A stretch of 50,601 bases of DNA from Alg239-R122 sp041746135. GTDB lineage: Bacteria > Pseudomonadota > Alphaproteobacteria > Sphingomonadales > Sphingomonadaceae. This document shows positions 44,143 to 50,601 of the stretch, piece by piece (the stretch's first letter is position 1; each line of letters starts with the position of its first letter). The notes beneath the pieces are model-generated. The model was not told the DNA's origin, ran no database searches, and was given only the letters and a program-made list of their open reading frames with translations. Made by a program: the position numbers and the translations under genes. The DNA is taken from NCBI GenBank assembly GCA_041746135.1, contig JBGTHQ010000020.1:1-50601 (forward strand), given 5' to 3'.

Positions 44143-45533
44143 GCGACCTCGAAATTGCCCCAGTAGCGTCCATTGAAATAGAGCGGTACGAAAATGTTTT
44201 TGACCACCTGGAACTCCGCTTCTTCGGAAGCCATGAAGCGGTAGGCGGCGGCAATATACTCCTGATTGCGCATCTGCACGGCCTTGCCGGTAATGCTGTC
44301 CATCAGCAAGCGCCGGTTACGGCAAAATTCGGAATCGTGTTTGGCATTGCCCGCGGGTGGGCGCGAACGCGCGGATATATGCGTCGGCAGATACCCATCT
44401 TCGTTGGAACAGATCGCACTGATAATTTCGGGTCGCAACGCACATATCCGGTCGAGTTCGGGCCGGATATATCGGTCGGCATAGGCATTGAACATATTGT
44501 CGTAACGAACGGGATTGGACGCCGGTATCTCGACATAAGCGCGATCGAATAGCTGCGCATTCGTAACCTTGCCCTCTTGGAGCGCCGCTTCGACCATATC
44601 CCGGATATGCTCCATGCCATTCCTGGCGATATCGACAAAGTCGTTATCGACCTGCGACAGGCCGCTATGGACCATGCTGTCGAACATGTCGTTAGTGATC
44701 ATTTCCAGATTGTTGATGCGGTCCAGCGCACCGGACAGTTCTTTCACGTTCGCGTCCACAGCGCCCATGAAAGCAAAGATATTCTCGCACACTTTGCCGG
44801 TGTTCAGCTGCACCGAACTTGTGCTTTTTGCAATATCATCGGCCTGGGTATCGACCATCGACACGATTTCCGAAACTTGCAGGATCGTGCTTTCAATCTG
44901 TTTGAAGGATTCCTTGGCTTTCTCGCTCTTGTCGATACCGGTTTGCACCTGTTCGACAAAATCGCAGGCCTCGTTCCCCAGAGATTTCATGGTGGTAGTA
45001 ATTTCATCGGTCGCCACGCGCGTATCGCGCGCCAGTTTCTTCACCTCGGCCGCAACCACCGCAAAGGTCGCCCCTGCATCGCCCGCCCGTTCGGCCTCGA
45101 TTGCGGCGTTCAGCGCAAGCATATTGGTGGAACGGGCAATGGCGTCGATGGATTGGGTGGTGCGCATCACCTGGTCCATAGCCGATGCAAAATCATTGAT
45201 CTTCTGACCCATAGCGGCCACCAGATCAATGAGATCGTTAAACTCGGTAATGCTGTCGCTGATTGTCGCCGCGCCGCTCTTCAACTGTGTATGGGCACGT
45301 TCGGACAAGAGGCGGGCTTCGTCGGTGGCATGGCCCACCTGCGACTGTTCGACCTCAAGCATGCGGGCGATATCTTCGAGATAAGACCGCTTTTCCTGCA
45401 ACGCATTGGACTTTGCCATCACATTGCTCACTATGCCCGCAACATTGCTACATTCCGTCACCGTGGCACCGCAATTCCTTGAGATATTGTCAAATACCTC
45501 CACGTTCGGAACGGTGATGGATGCTTGTTTCAT
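44130..45533 (-). CDS. Soluble methyl-accepting chemotaxis protein
   Basis: This 467-residue chemoreceptor has no transmembrane helix or HAMP domain, so it is cytoplasmic. The signalling hairpin is central, with RSTNMLALNAAIEAERAGDAGATFAVVAAEVKKLA (about 134-168) at its tip, the CheA/CheW-binding region. A C-terminal region (about 325-467) forms the likely sensor; its VPLYFNGRYWGNFEVAY resembles the end strand of Cache/PAS-like domains seen in other receptors, and it holds several Cys (364-467). The ATG at 45533 is preferred over a TTG two codons earlier. No che genes are in the window. The ligand is unknown. Confidence 0.9.
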   Translation of the reverse strand: MKQASITVPNVEVFDNISRNCGATVTECSNVAGIVSNVMAKSNALQEKRSYLEDIARMLEVEQSQVGHATDEARLLSERAHTQLKSGAATISDSITEFNDLIDLVAAMGQKINDFASAMDQVMRTTQSIDAIARSTNMLALNAAIEAERAGDAGATFAVVAAEVKKLARDTRVATDEITTTMKSLGNEACDFVEQVQTGIDKSEKAKESFKQIESTILQVSEIVSMVDTQADDIAKSTSSVQLNTGKVCENIFAFMGAVDANVKELSGALDRINNLEMITNDMFDSMVHSGLSQVDNDFVDIARNGMEHIRDMVEAALQEGKVTNAQLFDRAYVEIPASNPVRYDNMFNAYADRYIRPELDRICALRPEIISAICSNEDGYLPTHISARSRPPAGNAKHDSEFCRNRRLLMDSITGKAVQMRNQEYIAAAYRFMASEEAEFQVVKNIFVPLYFNGRYWGNFEVAYIC

Positions 45534-45722
45534 AGGCAACGTTTCTCATTGGCAGCGTTGGAATACCGATATGAAATATTTGATCGAGGTTAATATCGCG
45601 TAAAATCCGCATGCACCGAATTGATTATGACTGAATATTTCGGAGCGGTTACATTGCGCAGCGCGGCAAAGTGCGGCATGATATTATATTAACTGGTTGA
45701 TGAAATTGCGGAGCAAGGTCCC

Positions 45723-46901
45723 ATGTTTTTTTCGTTTATGGACGAACTGAGAAGTGCCGGTATCAAGGCATCGCTGAAAGAGCATCTGATGCTTCTGGAA
45801 GCGCTCGAAAAGGATGTGATCGCGTTCTCGCCCGAGGAATTTTACTATCTCAGCCGAGCCGTGTTCGTCAAAGACGAAGGGTTGTTGGATCGTTTCGATC
45901 AGGTTTTTTCCAAAGTCTTCAAAGGCATCGAAACAAGGTATGGGACAAAAGAACAGCCCATACCTGAAGACTGGCTGAAAGCCATTGCCGAAAAATACCT
46001 GTCTGAAGAGGAAATGGCCAAGATCAAAGCCTTGGGCGATTGGGACGAGATTATGGAGACTTTGAAAAAACGTCTGGAAGAACAGGAAAAGCGGCATCAG
46101 GGCGGCAATAAATGGATCGGCACCGGCGGCACGTCTCCCTATGGCAATGGCGGTTACAATCCCGAGGGTGTGCGTATCGGCGGCGAAAGCACCCACAAGC
46201 GCGCAATCAAGGTGTGGGATAAACGCGAGTTCCAGAACCTCGACAATACCAAGCAACTGGGTACGCGCAACATCAAGATTGCGCTGCGCCGATTGCGCCG
46301 GTTTGCACGCGTGGGCAATGCTGACGAACTTGATATCGAGGGCACGATCGACGGCACCGCGCGGCAGGGATGGCTGGATATCAGGATGCGGCCGGAACGC
46401 CACAATGCGGTCAAGCTGCTGCTATTTCTCGACGTGGGCGGATCGATGGATCCGTTCGTCAAATTGTGCGAGGAACTGTTCTCCGCGGCCACGACCGAAT
46501 TCAAGAATATGGAATTTTTCTATTTCCATAACTGCCTTTACGAAGGCGTATGGAAGGATAATAGCCGCCGCTTTTCGCAGCGCACGCCGACATGGGATAT
46601 TCTGCACAAATACGGGCACGATTATAAAGTCATATTTGTCGGCGACGCGTCGATGAGCCCCTATGAAATAAGCCATCCGGGCGGCAGTGTGGAGCATTTC
46701 AACGAAGAATCCGGCGCTGCTTGGATGCAGCGGGTCACCAACACCTACCCCGCCGCGGCATGGCTCAACCCGGTTCCCGAACAGCAATGGGGCTATTCGC
46801 AAAGCGTGCGGATCATCAATGAGCTGATGAACGACCGCATGTACGGCCTCACGCTTGATGGCCTCGATGATGCGATGCGGGAGCTGACGCGGCAAACCTA
46901 G
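45723..46901 (+). CDS. VWA-domain (CoxE-like) protein, partner of MoxR ATPase
   Basis: This 392-residue cytosolic protein has a helical N-terminal half with a Gly-rich spacer (about 127-155) and a C-terminal VWA domain. The metal-site motif is LDVGGSM (236-242), which has Gly in place of the first Ser of DxSxS, as is normal in this subgroup. The FVGDASMSPYEI segment supplies the later Asp. Such proteins pair with MoxR ATPases, and the MoxR gene lies upstream at 42382. The two are separated by DUF817 and a chemoreceptor on the opposite strand. Its stop overlaps the stop of the convergent sulfotransferase gene by four bases. Confidence 0.9.
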   Translation: MFFSFMDELRSAGIKASLKEHLMLLEALEKDVIAFSPEEFYYLSRAVFVKDEGLLDRFDQVFSKVFKGIETRYGTKEQPIPEDWLKAIAEKYLSEEEMAKIKALGDWDEIMETLKKRLEEQEKRHQGGNKWIGTGGTSPYGNGGYNPEGVRIGGESTHKRAIKVWDKREFQNLDNTKQLGTRNIKIALRRLRRFARVGNADELDIEGTIDGTARQGWLDIRMRPERHNAVKLLLFLDVGGSMDPFVKLCEELFSAATTEFKNMEFFYFHNCLYEGVWKDNSRRFSQRTPTWDILHKYGHDYKVIFVGDASMSPYEISHPGGSVEHFNEESGAAWMQRVTNTYPAAAWLNPVPEQQWGYSQSVRIINELMNDRMYGLTLDGLDDAMRELTRQT

Positions 46902-48358
46902 GCCGGCGGAAACGCCTTCAGCAGGCCGCCGATATGCCGCTCATAATTGCGCCACCGACCCGAGGATCGCTTGTATAGCGGTTCGCGCACCTGCCAGGAG
47001 CTCGCGGTGCGGACCGTATTGGTGGCGGCATGGGGTTCGAGGCAAGCGTCCTCCCAGTCGAGACCGCAGGCTGCGACGAGCGCCCTGATATGCGGCTCGG
47101 GCTCGGCGACGAGGGCGTCGTAATCGAGTTCGATAATGTCGTCGGGCCAGAGCGATCGCCAGTGATCCATCAGCCTCCGGTACTCGCCGTACCAGTGGAC
47201 GATGTTGTCGATGTCGAGCGCATAGGGCGCCGCGGGACCGAGATGCGCGAACCAGACAGATAGACAATTGTCGCGCGGATCGCGCATCGTATCGACGAAC
47301 TTGGCCTTGGGAAACAGCCGCTTGATAAGGCCGATATAGCGGAAATTGACGGGCCGCTTGTCGGTCACGATGTCGGCATCGGGATGAATCGCGGCGATCC
47401 CGTCGAGATAGCTCTGCCGCAACCGCGCGATCCTATCGGGTTCGGCAGCGGTGGCGGCTTCGGGGTAAGGGCTGAGTTCGGCCCTGATCATCGCCGGGAT
47501 CAGGGCGAGTTCGCCGCCCGCCGTCACCCGACTGTGGCGGGCAAGAATTTGCTCGGTCAGCGTCGAACCCGAGCGAAACATGCCGCAAATGAAGAGCGGT
47601 TGCGCGCCGTCGCCTGACGTCTGTTCGGTTGCAGTCGGCGCTGCGAAAGAGCTGATAATGCGGTCGGTGATTTTACGCTCGACAGCGGGGCTATAGGGCG
47701 CGTTGTTCGGTCCCCTGCTGGCGGCGCTCGCCGCGTTGGCGGCCGCATAAGCGGCATAAGCCTCGTCATAGGCGCCCGCCCCGTCGAGAACCTGGCCGAG
47801 CGCAAATCCGAGATCGGCCTGTTGGTCCTTCCTGGCGCCGCGAACGGCGATGCGCTCGCGCAATTGCCCGATCAGCGGGTGCGCGGCGTCTTGGATGCGG
47901 GAAAGCACGGCGAGTCTCGTCAACACCAGCGCATCGCCCGGATCGATGTCCAGCGCAGCTTCATAGGCCGCTCTCGCCGCTTCTCGATCGCCGCGATCCT
48001 CATAAAGCCCGCCCAGGTTGAGCAACGCCGGAAAATAGCCCGGCGATATGGCAAGAGCAGCCTTGAGTTCGGCCTCGGCATCCATGTTCCGAGCCAGATC
48101 GCCGGCAAGAATAACGGCGCGGTTGAGGTGGACCTGTTCAGGCTCGGCCACGCCGCGATCGAGCGCCTGCCGATAGGATGCAAGCGCATCGTCGAAGCGT
48201 CGCATGCGGCGCTGGGCGTAGCCGAGGTTATACCAAAGGTCGGGATGGTCGGGTTCGCGTTCGAGCACTTGTTCGAACGCTGCCACGGCTTCGGGAAACC
48301 GGCCGGCATTCAAATGATCCGATGCTTGGTTCGCGAGTGTCTGGAGATAGTCGGTCAT
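46898..48358 (-). CDS. TPR-sulfotransferase family protein
   Basis: This 486-residue protein has an N-terminal block of about five tetratricopeptide repeats (residues 3-205, LWYNLGYAQRRMRRFDDALASYRQAL; ALLNLGGLYEDRGDREAARAAYEAAL). The C-terminal sulfotransferase domain begins with the PAPS 5'-phosphosulfate loop PLFICGMFRSGSTLTEQIL (about 254-272). A 3'-phosphate-binding segment VDTMRDPRDNCLSVWF follows near residue 355. The family is widespread in Alphaproteobacteria; substrates are mostly unknown. The gene is noticeably GC-rich. It lies 54 bases after the NamZ-like gene on the same strand. Confidence 0.92.
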   Translation of the reverse strand: MTDYLQTLANQASDHLNAGRFPEAVAAFEQVLEREPDHPDLWYNLGYAQRRMRRFDDALASYRQALDRGVAEPEQVHLNRAVILAGDLARNMDAEAELKAALAISPGYFPALLNLGGLYEDRGDREAARAAYEAALDIDPGDALVLTRLAVLSRIQDAAHPLIGQLRERIAVRGARKDQQADLGFALGQVLDGAGAYDEAYAAYAAANAASAASRGPNNAPYSPAVERKITDRIISSFAAPTATEQTSGDGAQPLFICGMFRSGSTLTEQILARHSRVTAGGELALIPAMIRAELSPYPEAATAAEPDRIARLRQSYLDGIAAIHPDADIVTDKRPVNFRYIGLIKRLFPKAKFVDTMRDPRDNCLSVWFAHLGPAAPYALDIDNIVHWYGEYRRLMDHWRSLWPDDIIELDYDALVAEPEPHIRALVAACGLDWEDACLEPHAATNTVRTASSWQVREPLYKRSSGRWRNYERHIGGLLKAFPPA

Positions 48359-48412
48359 GCCGCGCGTCCCTAACTGTCTCGGGCAGCTCTGTCGAGAAAC
48401 GCGCGGACGCCG

Positions 48413-49615
48413 CTAGTAGCGCAGATAGTTCCGACGCATTGCGATCCAGTCCTGCTCATCCGAAATAGCGATGCCGTCGAGATCGTCGGGATCAGCCGCG
48501 CCGTCGTCGACCCATTCGCGCAACGCCGGACCGCCGTTGATAACGTCGATGGCGAGCTTGTCGTGCTCATACTCATAGGGAAAGTCGCGCCACAGCTCAT
48601 AGTCGGGGTAGAGCCGCCAAATCGCCTTGAAGGCCAGCGCCTGGAGCCGCCAGGGCTTGAAAGCCTCATGATTGTAGAACGTGCCTTCGGGGTGAATTTG
48701 CAGGCCATGACACAGCTGGCCGGCGTGTTTGTGGAAGGTCGGTTCGAACCAGATTTCGCGCAGCTTGCACCCGAGCAGCCAGTCCGGCGCCAGCCGCTCC
48801 ATCTCGGCCAGCACCGTGCGCGCATCTATATCGGGCGCACCGAAGAGCTCGAGTGGCCGCGTCGTCCCCCTGCCCTCGCTCAGCGTCGTGCCTTCGAGCA
48901 TGACAGTCCCGGCGTAAGAACGGGCCATCGCGAGATTGGGCGCATTGGGGCTCGGGTTTATCCAGATACGTTCGCCGAGCGGCCAGCCATGGCCGGGGCC
49001 AGTGTCGGGCTCCCAGCCCTCCATCTCGATCACCCGGTAGTCGACGTCGAGATTGAGCGTGTCGACGAACCAGGATCCAAGCTCGCCGAGCGTCAATCCG
49101 TGGCGCATCGGCAGTGCTCCCGCACCGACGAAACTTTCCCAACCAGGACGCAGCGTCAGCCCTTCGACAGGGCGGCCCGCTGGATTAGGGCGATCGAGCA
49201 CCCATACGGCTTTGCCATGCTCGGCCGCGGCTTCGAGAATATATCGCAGCGTCGTGACAAAGGTGTAGATGCGGCAGCCGAGATCCTGGAGGTCGATCAG
49301 GATGGTGTCGAACGTCCCCATCGATTGGCCCGACGGACGGCGGACTTCGCCATAGAGACTGAAAACAGGGATGTTGCGGGCTGGGTCGGTGAAGTCGTCG
49401 GTCTCGACCATATTGTCCTGCTTGTCACCGCGCAGCCCATGTTGCGGGCCGAACGCGGCGGTGATGTCGATGCCGTCGCAGACGGCGAGCGCATCGAGCG
49501 AATGCGTCAAATCCGCCGTCACCGATGCAGGATGGGCAAGCAGTGCGACGCGCTGGCCTTCAAGCGGCGCGCGCAATTCCCGCTCGGCGAGAAGTCTGTC
49601 TATTCCAAATTTCAT
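48413..49615 (-). CDS. DUF1343 exo-beta-N-acetylmuramidase (NamZ-like)
   Basis: The product is about 400 residues from the ATG at 49615, within a four-base overlap (ATGA) with the DOMON-like gene's stop. It matches DUF1343, characterised in Bacillus as NamZ, which releases MurNAc from the non-reducing ends of peptidoglycan fragments. Conserved segments are AAFGPQHGLRGDKQDNM (53-69), FDTILIDLQDLGCRIYTF, VWVLDRPNPAGRPVEGL and EGRGTTRPLELFGAP. No signal peptide is seen, so it probably acts on recycled muropeptides in the cytoplasm. That is a difference from secreted homologues. Confidence 0.9.
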   Translation of the reverse strand: MKFGIDRLLAERELRAPLEGQRVALLAHPASVTADLTHSLDALAVCDGIDITAAFGPQHGLRGDKQDNMVETDDFTDPARNIPVFSLYGEVRRPSGQSMGTFDTILIDLQDLGCRIYTFVTTLRYILEAAAEHGKAVWVLDRPNPAGRPVEGLTLRPGWESFVGAGALPMRHGLTLGELGSWFVDTLNLDVDYRVIEMEGWEPDTGPGHGWPLGERIWINPSPNAPNLAMARSYAGTVMLEGTTLSEGRGTTRPLELFGAPDIDARTVLAEMERLAPDWLLGCKLREIWFEPTFHKHAGQLCHGLQIHPEGTFYNHEAFKPWRLQALAFKAIWRLYPDYELWRDFPYEYEHDKLAIDVINGGPALREWVDDGAADPDDLDGIAISDEQDWIAMRRNYLRY

Positions 49616-50157
49616 GGCGCGCTTGGTGGCGCGAGTTCGAGCGCAAAGCAATCGGGATGATGGAAATCGGGCTTACCCGGCGGATGCACCAGCGCCCAAT
49701 ATGATTTTCCGCCTGTCCTATCGGCTATCACGGCCGACAGGGCCGCCTCGAGCGGTGCGTCCGCCAGCACTGCCGGCAGCGCAAGCGTTACCTCCAGGGC
49801 GAAGTGCGTTGCGCTCAGATCGCAATTTATTTGCGGCGCCTTTGGGATGTCCAGTTTGGACATGCCTTCCCGAAGGTCTTCAAACGCATATGCGGCCCAG
49901 TGCCGCGAAGGCGAGAAGTTGAATTCATAATATCGTGTCTCGCCGGGTTCGCGCAGGAACAGTTCGAAACATGTCGTCTGCCAGAGGCCGTCTGCCCTCT
50001 TCTGATCTTTCGAGCCGGGAATTTCGAGTTCGGCCGGCAGGATATCGGCATTATAGCGCAGCCACAATTGCCCCGGCGAACCCCATTCCAGCTCGACCAT
50101 GATTTCGCCGGTAATCGAAGGTATGAAATCGGGATGAAGGAACAAGCGGGACTTCAT
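49612..50157 (-). CDS. DOMON-like domain protein
   Basis: This 181-residue protein has the DOMON-like beta-sandwich pattern seen in Sphingomonadales: WLRYNADILPAELEIP, LWQTTCFELFLREPG, YYEFNFSPSRHWAAYAFEDLREGM and YWALVHPPGKPDFHHPDCFAL. DOMON relatives bind sugars or haem. There is no signal peptide. The HPPGKPDFHHPDCF end has three His and a Cys and may be a metal or ligand site. The gene is translated just before, and coupled to (ATGA), the NamZ-like muramidase, so sugar or muropeptide binding is a plausible guess. It is divergent from tyrS. Confidence 0.85.
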   Translation of the reverse strand: MKSRLFLHPDFIPSITGEIMVELEWGSPGQLWLRYNADILPAELEIPGSKDQKRADGLWQTTCFELFLREPGETRYYEFNFSPSRHWAAYAFEDLREGMSKLDIPKAPQINCDLSATHFALEVTLALPAVLADAPLEAALSAVIADRTGGKSYWALVHPPGKPDFHHPDCFALELAPPSAP

Positions 50158-50236
50158 TGCGCTTCTTTGCCAATTCCGACACTCTCGCGAAAGCCATGAT
50201 TGCCGATGCGGCAGCTAGACGGTAACGCACCATCGC

Positions 50237-50601
50237 ATGTCCGAATATAAATCCGATCTGCTCCGGCTTCTCGCGGCGCGCGGCTATATCCACCAGCTTA
50301 CCGATGCCAAAGGGCTCGATGCCCTGGCGTCGAGCCAGGTGATCCCCGGCTATATCGGCTTCGACGCGACGGCCGATTCGTTGCACGTCGGCAGCCTCGT
50401 CCAGATCATGATGCTTCGCCGGCTGCAGCAGGCCGGCCACAGGCCGATCATCATCATCGGCGGCGGCACGACCAAGATCGGCGACCCGTCGGGCAAGGAC
50501 CAGAGCCGCAAGCTGCTCACCCCCGACGCGATCGACGCCAACATTGCCTCGATCCGCACGGTATTCGAGCGGCTGCTGCGCTTCGACGACAGCGAAGCCG
50601 G
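50237..50601 (+). CDS. tyrS: Tyrosyl-tRNA synthetase (N-terminal part, cut by window end)
   Basis: The first 121 residues of TyrS start at the ATG at 50237 and run off the window. The class I Rossmann fold opens with GYIGFDATADSLHVGSLVQIMMLRRLQ, in which His50-VGS is the HIGH motif. IIIGGGTTKIGDPSGKDQSR follows and forms part of the tyrosine pocket. The KMSKS motif would lie beyond the window. The gene is divergent from the DOMON-like gene, with about 80 bases between them. Confidence 0.97.
   Translation, partial: MSEYKSDLLRLLAARGYIHQLTDAKGLDALASSQVIPGYIGFDATADSLHVGSLVQIMMLRRLQQAGHRPIIIIGGGTTKIGDPSGKDQSRKLLTPDAIDANIASIRTVFERLLRFDDSEA

Overview
The window is a stretch of alphaproteobacterial chromosome, most probably from the Sphingomonadales (Sphingomonadaceae or Erythrobacteraceae). 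The evidence is the gene order and the families present: eno-ftsB-pdhA-pdhB with a lipoyl domain fused to the E1 beta subunit, gatB/yqeY next to dnaG-rpoD, FAD-dependent TrmFO, DUF4170, a DOMON-like protein, and a perfect EcfG-type (GGAAC-N16-CGTT) promoter. TTG and GTG starts are common. Genus and species cannot be assigned by reading alone. Most of the window is ordinary housekeeping chromosome. No CRISPR array, transposase, integrase, rRNA or prophage was seen.

Layout. 1-2.2 kb: the end of a lytic transglycosylase, moaB and a PA0069-type radical SAM gene. 2.2-4.05 kb: an AT-rich patch with one DUF6236-like gene, bordered by short hairpin or repeat-like sequences; this is the best candidate for recently acquired DNA. 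4.05-7.5 kb: ettA, a secreted M28 peptidase and a small lipoprotein. 7.5-7.8 kb: two tRNAs on the minus strand (Pro-TGG and a CAT tRNA that is probably Ile2). 7.9-13 kb: a deacetylase-like protein, a soluble PAS/HisKA kinase, an Lrp/AsnC regulator and a secreted TPR protein under the EcfG-type promoter. 13-20.7 kb: yaaA-SDR, gyrA, a YhhN lysoplasmalogenase, trmFO, an EF-hand protein and a squalene/phytoene-synthase-like protein. 20.9-24 kb: a TadG-TadE-TadE triad without any other tad genes. 24-28.3 kb: eno-ftsB-pdhA-pdhB on the minus strand. 28.5-30.5 kb: a divergent cluster of small membrane-anchored proteins like E. coli YqjD/YqjE, ending in a DUF4170 protein. 30.6-36.2 kb: greA and a carA-lipoprotein-carB operon. 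36.3-41.4 kb: gatB/yqeY-lipoprotein-dnaG-rpoD. 41.5-46.9 kb: an unknown protein, a MoxR ATPase and its usual partner VWA/CoxE-like protein, separated by a DUF817 membrane protein and an antisense soluble chemoreceptor. 46.9-50.6 kb: a TPR-sulfotransferase, a NamZ-type muramidase coupled to a DOMON-like protein, and the start of tyrS.

How the parts fit together. The core genes cover replication and transcription (gyrA, dnaG, rpoD, greA), translation (ettA, trmFO, tyrS, tRNAs), central carbon metabolism (eno, pdhAB) and carbamoyl phosphate synthesis (carAB). Several less well described genes sit in tight translational coupling with core genes. The clearest is an AT-rich lipoprotein gene placed between carA and carB with TAATG junctions on both sides. 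The other stretches most worth following are the YqjD/YqjE-like membrane cluster, which may belong to the general stress response, and the TPR protein behind the EcfG-type promoter.
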